From CAZXEU01 sp965207385 (GTDB lineage Bacteria; Bacteroidota; Rhodothermia; Rhodothermales; Bin80): 64,000 bases of DNA. Location of the stretch: positions 1-64,000 of the forward strand of contig CBDBLZ010000017.1 of assembly GCA_965207385.1 (NCBI GenBank), read 5' to 3'. Shown piece by piece: positions 17,512-27,099 of this stretch; position 1 is the first letter of the stretch, and the number at the start of each line of letters is the position of its first letter. Position numbers and translations under genes: made by a program. Under the pieces are notes generated by a model. That model worked only from the letters and a program-made list of their open reading frames with translations. It was not told where the DNA came from and did not search any database.

Positions 17512-18282
17512 ATGAAATTTGCAGACAGAATTGCGGTCGTTACGGGTGGCGCCAAGGGTATTGGCGGAGCCACTGCGACACGGTTTCTGGAGGAAGGAGC
17601 GCGAACAGCAATTCTCGACCTGGATGAAGAGAGGGCGCGGAACCGCCTGGAGCCTTTCGGCGATCAGGCGCTTTTCATCCGGTGCGACGTGTCGAATGCC
17701 GGCCAGGTGGAAGCAGCATTCCAGCGCATCGCCACCCGATTCGGAGGGGTGGACATCCTCGTCAACAACGCCGGGATCCAGCGCTACAGCACGGTCACGG
17801 ATACCACCGAAGAGGAATGGGACCTGGTAATGAATGTCAATCTGAAGAGCGCGTTTCTGTGCGCCAGGCAAGCGATTCCGCTAATGGAAGGGCGAGGCAA
17901 GTGTGTCGTGATCAATGTGGCAAGCGTGCAGAGCTTCATCACGCAGCGCAACGTCGCGCCCTATACCACGAGCAAGACCGCCATGCTGGGCCTGACGCGC
18001 AGTATCGCGGTCGACTATGCTCCCGACATCCGGGCCGTGGCCGTATGTCCGGGCACCGTCGATACGCCCATGCTCAGATGGGCAGCCAACCAGTCCCCCG
18101 ACCCCGAGGAAATCTACCGGGAGGTACGCGAAATGCATCTCACGCAGCGCATCGCCAAGCCTGTCGAGATCGCCAACCTGATCCTGTACCTTGCCGGCGA
18201 TGATGCAGCCTTCATCACCGGACAGGCCGTTCGCATTGACGGCGGCCTGGGATTGATCGTGGCGGGGAGCGTTCGGCAGTGA
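17512..18282 (+). CDS. SDR-family NAD(P)-dependent sugar dehydrogenase
   Basis: A 256-residue classical short-chain dehydrogenase. The cofactor motif TGGAKGIG (11-18), Asp36 after the second strand (suggesting NAD rather than NADP), NNAG (85-88), Asn110 and the catalytic Ser138, Tyr151, Lys155 are all present. The C-terminal signature FITGQAVRIDGG is normal. It overlaps the next gene as GTGA, and the operon continues with a sugar-acid dehydratase and a lactonase, so oxidation of an aldose to its lactone is likely. The exact sugar (mannose, fucose, galactose or a uronate derivative) cannot be read from the sequence. Confidence 0.88.
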   Translation: MKFADRIAVVTGGAKGIGGATATRFLEEGARTAILDLDEERARNRLEPFGDQALFIRCDVSNAGQVEAAFQRIATRFGGVDILVNNAGIQRYSTVTDTTEEEWDLVMNVNLKSAFLCARQAIPLMEGRGKCVVINVASVQSFITQRNVAPYTTSKTAMLGLTRSIAVDYAPDIRAVAVCPGTVDTPMLRWAANQSPDPEEIYREVREMHLTQRIAKPVEIANLILYLAGDDAAFITGQAVRIDGGLGLIVAGSVRQ

Positions 18283-19499
18283 AGATCTCCGACATCAAGG
18301 CGACGACGGTTACGGTACCCCTTGAGGCGCCCCTTCGCCACTCGGCGGGAGCCCACTGGGGCCGCTTCGTGCGCACCATCGTGGAGGTGGAGACAGATGA
18401 AGGCATCACGGGTCTCGGCGAAATGGGCGGCGGCGGCGAATCCGCAGAAGCGGCGATCCGAAGCCTGAAGCAGTACCTCCTGGGCCACGACCCGATGCAG
18501 CTGGAGGCGCTGTACTGGAAGATCTGCAATCCCACCGCCTCGCTCTACAACAATCGCCTTCAGATGCATGCAGCCATCGAGTTCGCCTGCATCGACATTG
18601 TCGGCAAGAAACTGGGCATACGGGCCTGTGACCTGTTGGGCGGTGCGCTGCGCGAAGAGGTGCCATTCGCTTCATACCTGTTCTTTCGCTACGCCAACGA
18701 GGAAACAGGGTACGGCGGAGAATGCTCTGCCGATGCCATGGTCCGATACGCACGGAGCCTTGCTGAAAGGCACGGATTCACTTCGCACAAGCTGAAGGCA
18801 GGGGTCTTTTCTCCCGATTACGAACTCGAAGTGTTTCGGGCGCTGGCGGCGGCTTTTCCGGGTCACCGCGTCCGCATCGATCCCAACGCTGTGTGGACCG
18901 TGGAGGAGGCCGTCCGCATTGGCAAGGCCATTGAAGACCTGGACAACGACTACTTTGAGGACCCGTGCTGGGGCCTGGAAGGCATGAGGCGCGTGCGAGA
19001 GCTCGTGCGCATCCCTACGGCAACCAATACGGTAGTTGTGAATTTCGAGCAGCTGGCGGCGTGCATTCGCACGCGGGCCGTAGACGTGATTCTTCTGGAC
19101 ACCACCTTCTGGGGAGGCCTGCGCCAGGCCTGGAGGGCAGGCGCGGTCTGCAGCACGTTTCAGCAGGGCATTGCCGTGCACAGCTCCGGTGAGCTGGGCA
19201 TCCAGCTGGCCACCATGCTGCATCTGGGCGCCACGCTGCCCAATCTCACGTTTGCCGCCGATGCCCACTACCACCACCTGGTAGACGACATCATCGCGGG
19301 CGGCAAGATGGGCTACAGTGGCGGCCGCATCGCGGTGCCGAAGGGCCCCGGGCTGGGCATCGAACTTGATCGGGACAAGGTGCTGCGCTACGCCGAACTC
19401 TACCGGGAGCTGGGATCGTACACGTACGACCGTGACCCTAAGCGTCCGGACTGGTTCAGCATTTGGCCCGAGACCCGGTGGGCCCGCCCGGATGCCTGA
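18279..19499 (+). CDS. enolase-superfamily sugar-acid dehydratase, glucarate-dehydratase-like
   Basis: A 406-residue mandelate racemase/muconate lactonizing-type enzyme. The metal ligands are Asp201, Glu227 and Asn250; the KxK base pair is Lys171 and Lys173; Asp274 and His301 (VHSSGELG) form the second acid/base dyad. Asn as third ligand and the LLDTTFWGG loop point to the glucarate dehydratase subgroup, which removes water from sugar acids to give 2-keto-3-deoxy products. The start is GTG at 18279, overlapping the SDR stop. With the SDR and SMP-30 genes it forms an oxidative route. Substrate specificity is not determined. Confidence 0.85.
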   Translation: MKISDIKATTVTVPLEAPLRHSAGAHWGRFVRTIVEVETDEGITGLGEMGGGGESAEAAIRSLKQYLLGHDPMQLEALYWKICNPTASLYNNRLQMHAAIEFACIDIVGKKLGIRACDLLGGALREEVPFASYLFFRYANEETGYGGECSADAMVRYARSLAERHGFTSHKLKAGVFSPDYELEVFRALAAAFPGHRVRIDPNAVWTVEEAVRIGKAIEDLDNDYFEDPCWGLEGMRRVRELVRIPTATNTVVVNFEQLAACIRTRAVDVILLDTTFWGGLRQAWRAGAVCSTFQQGIAVHSSGELGIQLATMLHLGATLPNLTFAADAHYHHLVDDIIAGGKMGYSGGRIAVPKGPGLGIELDRDKVLRYAELYRELGSYTYDRDPKRPDWFSIWPETRWARPDA

Positions 19500-19562
19500 A
19501 TCATCTGCCGGCAAGAGAATTGCCGCCGGCACCCCGTACTTCACCATACTTGGCTCCACGCA

Positions 19563-20432
19563 ATGCATACCAGGCCTCTGCTGCCCCTGGCGAGCGCCGC
19601 TGTTTTCGTTGACGGGCTAGACCACCCGGAAGGCATAGCCGTGCATCCGGACGGATCCGTCTGGGCTGGCGGAGAAGCCGGACAGATCTACCGGGTATCG
19701 GCCGACGGACAAGAGCTGCAGGAGGTGGCAAATACAGGTGGCTTTGTCCTGGGCCTCGCCATCAGTCCGGACGCAAGCTGGCTTCTGGCGTGCGATTTGC
19801 GCAACCAGTGCCTCTGGCGACTGGACCTTGACACCGGTAAGCTTTCGGAATTTGCCCGAGGCACCAGCGACGGCAACCGCTTCAAGATTCCCAACTACGC
19901 GTCCTTTGCCAGGGACGGCACGCTGTACGTCTCCGACAGCGGCACTTTTCGCAAGATCGATGGCCGCATCCTGCGCTTCGACCGCGATCACAGCGGCAAG
20001 GGCGATATATGGCACAAGGGCCCATTCAATTTCGCCAACGGGCTGGCATTATCGCCCGATGAAGGCGCGCTGTTCGTGGTCTGCAGCTTCACGCCGGGAG
20101 TCGAGCGAATCGAGATTCTGCCGGACGGCCGGGCCGGGCGCCGCACCATGTTTGTCGAGCTGCCGAGGACGGTGCCCGACGGCCTGGCCTTCGACGCGGC
20201 GGGCAACCTCTACATTTCGTGCTACGCCCCCAACCACATTTACCGGGCCGCTCCGGAAGGCGAGGTTGATCTTGTAATCGAGGATTGGGAAGCCCATACA
20301 TTGTCCAATCCCACCAACATAGCCTTCGGTGGACCCAACTTCGACCAGCTCCTCGCTACCAACCTGGGACGCTGGCACCTGACCCGAATCGACCTGGGCA
20401 TAAAGGGGGCACCGCTAGCGTGCCACTGCTGA
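19563..20432 (+). CDS. SMP-30/gluconolactonase-family lactonase
   Basis: A 289-residue six-bladed propeller protein of the SMP-30/gluconolactonase family, without a signal peptide, so cytoplasmic. Blade motifs such as DHPEGIAVHPDGSVWAGGE, NYASFARDGTLYVSDSG and FANGLALSPDEGALFV are clear and contain the Glu, Asn and Asp metal ligands expected for the family. It would open the lactone made by the upstream dehydrogenase, before dehydration. The gap from the dehydratase gene is 63 bases and to the next gene 9 bases. Other lactones or a non-enzymatic role are possible. Confidence 0.85.
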   Translation: MHTRPLLPLASAAVFVDGLDHPEGIAVHPDGSVWAGGEAGQIYRVSADGQELQEVANTGGFVLGLAISPDASWLLACDLRNQCLWRLDLDTGKLSEFARGTSDGNRFKIPNYASFARDGTLYVSDSGTFRKIDGRILRFDRDHSGKGDIWHKGPFNFANGLALSPDEGALFVVCSFTPGVERIEILPDGRAGRRTMFVELPRTVPDGLAFDAAGNLYISCYAPNHIYRAAPEGEVDLVIEDWEAHTLSNPTNIAFGGPNFDQLLATNLGRWHLTRIDLGIKGAPLACHC

Positions 20433-20441
20433 GACCGGCCC

Positions 20442-21602
20442 ATGTCGCACGACACTGTGAAAATGCTCGGACAGGCTTCCTGGCGTGTGGCCACAACCAG
20501 TGTGGAGGCCTACCTCACCCGCCAGGGCGGCCACCTCGGGCCGATTACGTTTTACCTGGCCGGACGATCGATTGCCCCTTATGCACTGGCTCCGTGGGCA
20601 GAGGAAGCCACTTCCAAAGCGTTGCCTCCCGTCCTCCGGGCGCTCCGGGGCGACTTCTTCTGTATGCCTTTCGGCAGCAATGACGCATCCTTCCGGGGCG
20701 AGAGCCACCCACCGCACGGAGAAACGGCCAACGAGCGCTGGAAGCTGGTTTCTGTTCGGCGCGAAAAGGGACTGGCGATGCTACACGCCACGCTGGACAC
20801 GCGGATTCGCGCAGGGCAAGTCGACAAGCACATCACCTTGCGCGGAGATCACCACGCGGTATACTCCCGCCACGTAATTCGAGGCATGGGCGGCCGCATG
20901 TGCCTTGGGCACCACGCCATGCTCAAGTTTCCGGATGCGCCCGGAAGCGGCATGATCACCACCAGTCCCTTCCTCTACGCGCAAACGGCGCCGGAGCCGG
21001 TGGAGCTGCCGGAGAATCGCGGATACTCGGTCCTGCAGCCCGGTGCCTCCTTTACATCCCTGCGCAGCGTCCCGACCATTACAGGGGACCGTGCCGACCT
21101 GAGCCGTTTCCCTGCCCGGAAGGGGTATGAGGATCTCGTGATGCTCGTTTCCGATCCTTCTGAGGGATTCGCGTGGACCGCGGTGACATTCCCGGAGCAG
21201 CGCTATGTCTGGTTCGCCCTCAAAGATCCTTCGGTGCTGCGACATACCGTATTCTGGATATCCAACGGCGGGCGTCATTATGCGCCATGGAATGGCCGCC
21301 ATTCCGGCGTAATGGGCCTTGAGGAGGTTACGTCCTACTTCCACTATGGGCTGTCCCCGTCTGCCGGAGACAATTCTCTGCAGGACCGGGGCTACGCAAC
21401 GTGCCTGGAACTGGACGAACACATCCCCCTGGACGTGCGCTACATCATGGCGGTTGCTGATATTCCGCACGGGTTTGACAGCGTTCAGTCCATCAACGCG
21501 CGCAGCAGCGGCCGCGGAGTAATTCTGACGTCCGCGAGCGGGCTGGAAGTGTGCGTGCCTCTTGATGTTTCCTTTCTTCTGACGACTCGCGAAAACGCAT
21601 AG
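20442..21602 (+). CDS. aldose-1-epimerase-like (galactose mutarotase fold) protein
   Basis: A 386-residue, probably cytoplasmic protein rich in beta strands. The order of motifs (an N-terminal TRQGGHLGPITFYL, a central HVIRGMGGRMCLGHHAMLKF, and a late FWISNGGRHYAPWNGRHSGVMGLEEV) recalls mutarotase-fold proteins such as DUF4432, but I cannot place it firmly in any one family. Nine bases separate it from the lactonase, so it belongs to the same operon. A role in interconverting sugar anomers before oxidation would fit and is inference. Confidence 0.55.
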   Translation: MSHDTVKMLGQASWRVATTSVEAYLTRQGGHLGPITFYLAGRSIAPYALAPWAEEATSKALPPVLRALRGDFFCMPFGSNDASFRGESHPPHGETANERWKLVSVRREKGLAMLHATLDTRIRAGQVDKHITLRGDHHAVYSRHVIRGMGGRMCLGHHAMLKFPDAPGSGMITTSPFLYAQTAPEPVELPENRGYSVLQPGASFTSLRSVPTITGDRADLSRFPARKGYEDLVMLVSDPSEGFAWTAVTFPEQRYVWFALKDPSVLRHTVFWISNGGRHYAPWNGRHSGVMGLEEVTSYFHYGLSPSAGDNSLQDRGYATCLELDEHIPLDVRYIMAVADIPHGFDSVQSINARSSGRGVILTSASGLEVCVPLDVSFLLTTRENA

Positions 21603-22326
21603 CATTGGCTTCAGCAAGGATGGCGTAGCTCCGAAAGTGGTGCTCCAGCCAGTCTCCTTTGCTCGCGACCTGCCAGTGGCTGCGCACAGGCCTCGATTGG
21701 CCCTTCTGGCCTGCCGCATGTGCATTCGACCGGTTCGCACGCAGGCGGACTAACGGAATCGCGACCGGTGACGTGGTGCGCGTGTGCCGCTCGCCGACCA
21801 CTTTCAGGGGCGCACGAGTCGACATCGCCAATCGTTACGGTCCGCGCTTCGAAGTGGTCCATAGGTAGACAGCGACCGCAGGCTTCCGGGAAGACTAACT
21901 GGCGAGTGTCGCGGCTGGAGCCGTGTACTCCTGGCACAGTGGCAGGAGCCAACAACGTGGTTGAGCATTCGCTGCCGAGCGTGAATCGATAAAGCAGCAG
22001 CGGATCGAGATGGGATTCAAATTCAAGGTCCCGGCTGCCCGCTCCCATGTGGTGGCTCGGCGCAAGACGAATGCCGAGATCGGCTTGAATGCGGCACTCG
22101 GGACGATTACAAACGGATATGTTAAAGCCGGACGAATCAACGGGGTACCGCTTGCACGCCCGGTCCAATCAATTGGCGGATTGCCTCCAGGCGCGTGCCC
22201 AGCCGACCGACCGCAGACAGAAGCGGCCTCCGGACTTGCAGCGTCGCAAAATCAGGAAACACTTTGCCGCGATTGACGTGGACGCCCTCCGCCGAATGCC
22301 GCCATCACCAAAAAGGAACACGATTA
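21603..22326. other. long intergenic region, no recognisable gene
   Basis: 724 bases follow the mutarotase-like gene and precede glnN. Several short frames cross it (a 185-codon minus-strand frame is the longest), but all are rich in Cys, Arg and Pro and resemble no family. It may be remnant coding DNA. A weak promoter-like pair (TTG, 20 bases, then ACACTTTG) lies near 22235-22266 in front of glnN. Confidence 0.5.
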
Positions 22327-24507
22327 ATGAGTTCGCCCCGCCGCTTCGATTCCATAAGTGCCGCCAAGACCTGGCAAAGAGGATCAGAATCCCGGTCCAC
22401 TGATCGCAACCTCCTTCCTCGCGCCTTTGGCGAAGACACCTTCGGGCTGCAAGAGATGCAGTCTCGGCTTCCCGAAAACGTCTTTAAGCAGATCATCCGC
22501 ACCATTCGCGACGGCAAGGAGCTGGACCACGGGGTAGCCGAAACCGTGGCAGCCGCCATGAAGGACTGGGCCCTCTCGCGCGGCGCCACCCACTACACGC
22601 ACTGGTTCCAGCCGCTGACGGGGAGCACAGCCGAGAAGCACGACTCCTTCCTGAAGGTGCAGCGTGATGGCCGCGCCATCACCGAATTCGGCCGCGACGA
22701 GCTCGTCCAGGGAGAACCGGATGCATCGTCCTTCCCTTCGGGCGGACTCAGGGCCACCTTCGAGGCGCGTGGCTACACGGCCTGGGACCCAACTTCGCCG
22801 GCCTTCATCATGGGGGGCGAATCGGCGACTTATCTCTGCATCCCCACCGCCTTTTCGAGCTGGGCCGGTGACAGCCTCGACGCCAAGATTCCGCTGCTGC
22901 GCTCGATGGACGCGCTGGATCGTGCCTCGCGCCGCGCGCTCAAGGTCTTCGGCATCGATGCGGGACGCGTCACGGCCAGCCTGGGCCCAGAGCAGGAGTT
23001 CTTCCTGCTCGACCGCGAGTTTTACTACCGCCGCCCTGACCTCATGACGTCGGGCCGAACCCTCTTCGGGGCCAAACCGCCACGGGGGCAGGAGCTCGAC
23101 GACCACTACTTCGGGCAGATACACGAGCGCGTGCTGGCGTGCATCCAGTCGGTAGAAATGGACCTCTACCGCCTAGGCGTTCCTATGAAGACGCGGCACA
23201 ACGAGGTCGCTCCGGGACAATACGAAATGGCGCCGGTCTACGAAAATGCGAATGTGGCATCGGATCACCAGCAGTTGATGATGCGGATCCTGGAACGGAA
23301 TGCGCGCCAGTATGGGTTCATCTGCCTCTTGCACGAGAAGCCCTTCCGGGGCATCAACGGCAGCGGCAAGCACGTGAACTGGTCCTTCGGCACGTCAGAC
23401 CGCAACCTGATGGACCCCGGCGACACGCCCCATGACAATCTGATTTTCCTGTTCTTCTGCACGGCTGTGATGAGCGCGGTCAACAAGCACCAGGACCTCC
23501 TCCTGGCGTCCGTGTCGAGCGCGGGCAACGACCACCGTCTCGGCGCCAACGAGGCCCCGCCCTCGATCATCTCGATCTTCCTGGGAGAGCAGCTCGAGGA
23601 TATCTTCAGCCAGCTGGAGATATCGGGCTCGGCCGAGAAGCGAGAGCACGACGGGTTGCTGGGGCTCGGCGTGTCCGTTCTACCCGACCTTTCGCGCCAC
23701 TCCGGCGACCGCAACCGCACCTCGCCTTTCGCCTTTACCGGCAACAAGTTCGAGTTTCGGGCGGTGGGATCCGCGTCCAGCATTTCGCTCCCGGCAACCG
23801 TGCTAAACACAATCGTGGCCGAAGCTGTCGACGAATGGGCCGACCTCCTGGAGGCGATCGTCAAGACCGAAGCCTCCCTTGAGGACGCGCTCTGGACGCT
23901 GCTCGCCAACGAGATTCCGGCCTTCAAGCGGATCATTTTCAACGGCGACAACTACTCGGACGAATGGGTCGAGGAGGCAGAGCGCCGCGGCCTGATCAAC
24001 ACGCGCAATGCAGTCAACGCGCTTCCGGCGCTGGGGGCGGAAAAGAATCAGGAGCTCTTTGACCGGTACGGCGTCATGTCGCCGCGGGAGCTCGAGGCCC
24101 GTCTGGAGGTGCTCACGGAGCAGTACTTCATCAAGATCAACATCGAGGGTGAGACGGCTGCCAGCATCGCGCGCTGCATGATCCTGCCTGCGGCGGCGTC
24201 CTACCTCGGCCGGCTCGCGGAGGCGCGCAAAGGTACGAAGAAAGCGGGTGCCTCCACTCGCGGACTCGACAGTAACATCACACGGGTGGCCGGCCTGATC
24301 GACGAGCTGACCGATGCCCTGGAAGAGCTCGATGCACAGAACGAGGAGTTGGGCGGCGACGAGATGACATCAAAGGTCATTCACATGCGCGACAACGTGA
24401 TTCCGGCGATGAACGCGGTGCGCGATGTGGCTGACCGCATGGAGAAGGTAATCCCGGACGATCTTTGGCCACTGCCCACCTACCGCGACATGCTATTTGT
24501 CAAGTAG
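22327..24507 (+). CDS. glnN: glutamine synthetase type III
   Basis: A 726-residue cytoplasmic enzyme that makes glutamine from glutamate, ammonia and ATP; the length matches the family (about 700-730). Signature blocks are present: GPEQEFFLLD, NEVAPGQYEMAPVYENAN, HEKPFRGINGSGKHVNWS and NRTSPFAFTGNKFEFRAVGS. The ATG at 22327 is preceded by AAGGA at about nine bases; an in-frame extension to 22195 is rejected because it has no such site and an unlikely sequence. Type III enzymes are common in Bacteroidota. It stands alone with non-coding DNA on both sides, so it is probably monocistronic. Confidence 0.95.
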   Translation: MSSPRRFDSISAAKTWQRGSESRSTDRNLLPRAFGEDTFGLQEMQSRLPENVFKQIIRTIRDGKELDHGVAETVAAAMKDWALSRGATHYTHWFQPLTGSTAEKHDSFLKVQRDGRAITEFGRDELVQGEPDASSFPSGGLRATFEARGYTAWDPTSPAFIMGGESATYLCIPTAFSSWAGDSLDAKIPLLRSMDALDRASRRALKVFGIDAGRVTASLGPEQEFFLLDREFYYRRPDLMTSGRTLFGAKPPRGQELDDHYFGQIHERVLACIQSVEMDLYRLGVPMKTRHNEVAPGQYEMAPVYENANVASDHQQLMMRILERNARQYGFICLLHEKPFRGINGSGKHVNWSFGTSDRNLMDPGDTPHDNLIFLFFCTAVMSAVNKHQDLLLASVSSAGNDHRLGANEAPPSIISIFLGEQLEDIFSQLEISGSAEKREHDGLLGLGVSVLPDLSRHSGDRNRTSPFAFTGNKFEFRAVGSASSISLPATVLNTIVAEAVDEWADLLEAIVKTEASLEDALWTLLANEIPAFKRIIFNGDNYSDEWVEEAERRGLINTRNAVNALPALGAEKNQELFDRYGVMSPRELEARLEVLTEQYFIKINIEGETAASIARCMILPAAASYLGRLAEARKGTKKAGASTRGLDSNITRVAGLIDELTDALEELDAQNEELGGDEMTSKVIHMRDNVIPAMNAVRDVADRMEKVIPDDLWPLPTYRDMLFVK

Positions 24508-25096
24508 TACGTGGAAGGGGCTTTGTCAGGGTGACCAGCTCCGGGGCGAGGATTCCATGGTGAAGTGCGCGTTGGCAGGCGGGCGAAGTCAGGCCTAGCC
24601 AACTGTACTTGCCGTAGATCGGCCCCTCCTCCCTGCAGATTTTCGCCATTTGCTTCCGGATGAACTGGCGAGGAGACCCACGCCACAACTGCTACCCGCA
24701 ATCGCACAACCGCCGGTAGGAGAGCAACGAATCGCTAGTGGCCTGCGGGCACCGAATGGTACGGTAACCTGTCGAAGAAAGGCTGCGCCGGGGTGCCAAT
24801 GAATCGTGGCGTAGCGGACGCACATTTAGTGCACTTCTTGCCAGATCCCCAGAGGAAAGTAGTTCAGCCAGATTGGAGTCTCGTCCTTGCCCGGGAGATC
24901 CCGCACGGTGCGGCGCTCAAAACCCGATCCCCGCATCCGGTGGGTCAACACGGGCAAGTCATGTGAGGCAGCGCAGCTGCAACTGCCGGCGCGCGTGCTG
25001 GCCCACCAACGGTTACTACCATGCGAACCACCAACGGTTACTACCATGCGAGAGCACTGCAGTTTGCCCGCAGAATGAACCGCAGACCGTGCGGAG
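24508..25096. other. long intergenic region, no recognisable gene
   Basis: 589 bases between two genes that converge. A 25-base tandem duplication lies at 25003-25051. On the minus strand two short frames (about 24500-24690 and 24826-25047) have locally protein-like stretches, for example LPGKDETPIWLNYFPLGIWQ, yet match no family I know. It may hold a decayed gene. No hairpin terminator was identified. Confidence 0.45.
25003..25051. repeat. 25-bp tandem duplication
   Basis: The 24 bases CCACCAACGGTTACTACCAT plus GCGA at 25003-25026 are repeated exactly at 25028-25051, one base apart. A period of 25 would shift any reading frame, consistent with non-coding DNA. Confidence 0.85.
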
Positions 25097-26986
25097 CTAC
25101 GGAACTAGCATCCGCTCCTCCAGGCGGGCAATCCACAGCCCCGAATTGAGATCCGAGGTATAGATATTGCCCTTGAAAAGCTGCGCTCCCCATGTCATTG
25201 GCCAGCCCGGCACAACCGATACATGGTCCGTGGTGCGGAGGGCTGCCATTTCCCGCCCCTGGCGGTAAAGGTCACCCCTAAGCTCTCCCGAGATATCCAG
25301 TACGCGCAGCCCGCCCTGGTAATACCCCACGTAGAGCCGGTCCCCCTCCGCCCAGATGTTGTGTGCTCCCGCATCCGGGACTTCGTAGCGTGCCACTTCC
25401 ACCGGATTGTCCAGGTCCGTCACGTCCAGCACGTGAATGTAGCCGGTGGCGTCAATCGGGGCATAGGGCTGCCACCCTTCCGGCCAGATCTCGTCTCCTA
25501 CGAACAGGTACCGGCCGTGGCGCCACGCCACGTGCGTATTGCCCTCCGGATACTTGTACTGGCTGACAAAGGCCGGCGCCGACGGCGCGCCGCCGTGCGT
25601 CGCTGCTCCCACATCAAGTATGACCACGCCGTCGTCCCAGTATGACAGATAGGCATAGCCATCCTGCACGATGACATCATGCAAGGTCTTGGCCCGCTTG
25701 TCGAGGCCCCACCGCCCGACTTCGGACGGATTGCGAGGGTCAGAAATGTCGATAATGTGAAGGTCATTGGTCCCGTTATGGCACGCGTACACAAGGTCAG
25801 TGGCACCTTCGATCCAGACGTTGTGCACACCACCCGTGACCGTATCCGTGTACTCGGACAGTATGGCCGGGTGTGCAGGTACGGCAAGGTCCAGTATCAC
25901 CATGCCATTGCGCCTGTCTGAGGCTCCCTCCCTTGTGATGATGCCGATTTGGCCGTTCGGATGAATCTTGACGTCATTGATCCGCCGGGCATCTACCTGG
26001 ATGGAATCTGTCAGCACGGGCGATGACGGATCGGTCACGTCAAATGCCTTCATCCAGTCGTGCAGAAAGGTGCCCACGTAAGCGTAGTCTCTGCCGTCTA
26101 CGCCTTCGAACACCCACGTATCGCCCGAGTGGTGCGCCCCGATGGCACCCCTCCCCACAGGAACGAGCGACGCATTGTACTGGCGCGGCTCCACATCCAC
26201 GGTGATAGTGCGCTCGATTTCCTCTCCTATGTGGGCCGTGATTTCATGGGGACCAGCTTCGTGGGCGATAAATACTCCATCCATGCCTTCAGCCTCGATG
26301 AGCGCGCCCTCGCCCCGGACCGACCACTCAGGATAGAATTCACCGACAATATTCCCTGCCGCGTCCTGTGCCCGCACCCGGAAACGGACCACGTCGCCGC
26401 TGCGGACGCTCACTCGGTTCTGGGCAATGCTGTAGGAAGCTGCCGGGTTTTCTACCACGGTGACCATCACATTCCGGACAACACGACCGGCCCGAACCGA
26501 GATGCTGGTGCGTCCTGGGGCTACTCCTGTAAGCCGGCCCTGGTCATCAATGCGGGCCACACGGGCGTCTTCGCTGGAGTACCGGAGCCTGGCACTGGCA
26601 AGGCGCTCATTCAACCGGGACCGGACCACCACCAAGACAGGAACCGACGTACCCTGGAGTACTTCCGTCACGGGCAGCTGCGCCTCGATCGCGGCCGGGG
26701 GCAGTTCGGATACCTCGATCACGGCATAGGCCGGCCGGCCGGCTACGGATGCTACCAGGCGGGCAAATCCAGGGCGGTGAGCCGTGACCATGCCCAAGTC
26801 GTCTACCGTGGCGACGTCTTCTTCCCTGATATACCACTGGACGGCCTCCTGCGCCCTTCCCTGACCGTCTCGGGCGACAAACTGGAGGGACTGCTCCACA
26901 TCAAGCGTGGCCTGCGGTGGATCAAGTGTCACCGTGTCCGCAGCTGCATGCTGAAAGGCGAGCAGCATGGTGAGGAAAACCGCCAT
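25097..26986 (-). CDS. exported LVIVD-repeat propeller protein with bacterial Ig-like domains
   Basis: A 629-residue product with a signal peptide (about 1-16, ending AAA), two N-terminal bacterial Ig-like (BIG2-type) modules (about 20-185, for example ATVDDLGMVTAHRPG and ARIDDQGRLTGVAPGRTSISV), a further beta domain to about 275, and then a beta-propeller of LVIVD-type repeats: YAYVGTFLHDWMKAFDVTDPSSP, LHIIDISDPRNP, GYIHVLDVTDLDNP and LRVLDISG. Such proteins are found on the surface of Bacteroidota and archaea; their function is unknown and binding or adhesion is usual speculation. It is divergent from the MATE gene. There is no T9SS domain. Confidence 0.8.
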   Translation of the reverse strand: MAVFLTMLLAFQHAAADTVTLDPPQATLDVEQSLQFVARDGQGRAQEAVQWYIREEDVATVDDLGMVTAHRPGFARLVASVAGRPAYAVIEVSELPPAAIEAQLPVTEVLQGTSVPVLVVVRSRLNERLASARLRYSSEDARVARIDDQGRLTGVAPGRTSISVRAGRVVRNVMVTVVENPAASYSIAQNRVSVRSGDVVRFRVRAQDAAGNIVGEFYPEWSVRGEGALIEAEGMDGVFIAHEAGPHEITAHIGEEIERTITVDVEPRQYNASLVPVGRGAIGAHHSGDTWVFEGVDGRDYAYVGTFLHDWMKAFDVTDPSSPVLTDSIQVDARRINDVKIHPNGQIGIITREGASDRRNGMVILDLAVPAHPAILSEYTDTVTGGVHNVWIEGATDLVYACHNGTNDLHIIDISDPRNPSEVGRWGLDKRAKTLHDVIVQDGYAYLSYWDDGVVILDVGAATHGGAPSAPAFVSQYKYPEGNTHVAWRHGRYLFVGDEIWPEGWQPYAPIDATGYIHVLDVTDLDNPVEVARYEVPDAGAHNIWAEGDRLYVGYYQGGLRVLDISGELRGDLYRQGREMAALRTTDHVSVVPGWPMTWGAQLFKGNIYTSDLNSGLWIARLEERMLVP

Positions 26987-27070
26987 GACTCTGCTGATTC
27001 GTTCTGGTATCTACCTGCTAACGAGGCCCGGTTGCCGGCGGATCCGCGGGCAGCCGTCGGTGCATTCCCC

Positions 27071-27078
27071 TATCTTTG
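27071..27078 (+). promoter_or_regulatory. Bacteroidota-type -7 promoter box TATCTTTG for the MATE gene
   Basis: TATCTTTG matches TAnnTTTG exactly and lies 22 bases before the ATG at 27100, giving a short leader. No TTG (-33) is found at the normal 17-23 base spacing; the nearest is 36 bases away. Confidence 0.5.
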
Positions 27079-27099
27079 CGCTCTCTTGCGCACACGGCC

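Noticed and set aside
17119..17871. 250-codon minus-strand frame across the divergent promoter and the start of the SDR gene
   Set aside because: It is antisense to a clear SDR and is Arg/Pro-rich in the non-coding part; no family resemblance.
21611..22168. 185-codon minus-strand frame in the gap before glnN
   Set aside because: Composition is Cys- and Arg-rich with no motif, no ribosome site and no neighbour that would explain it.
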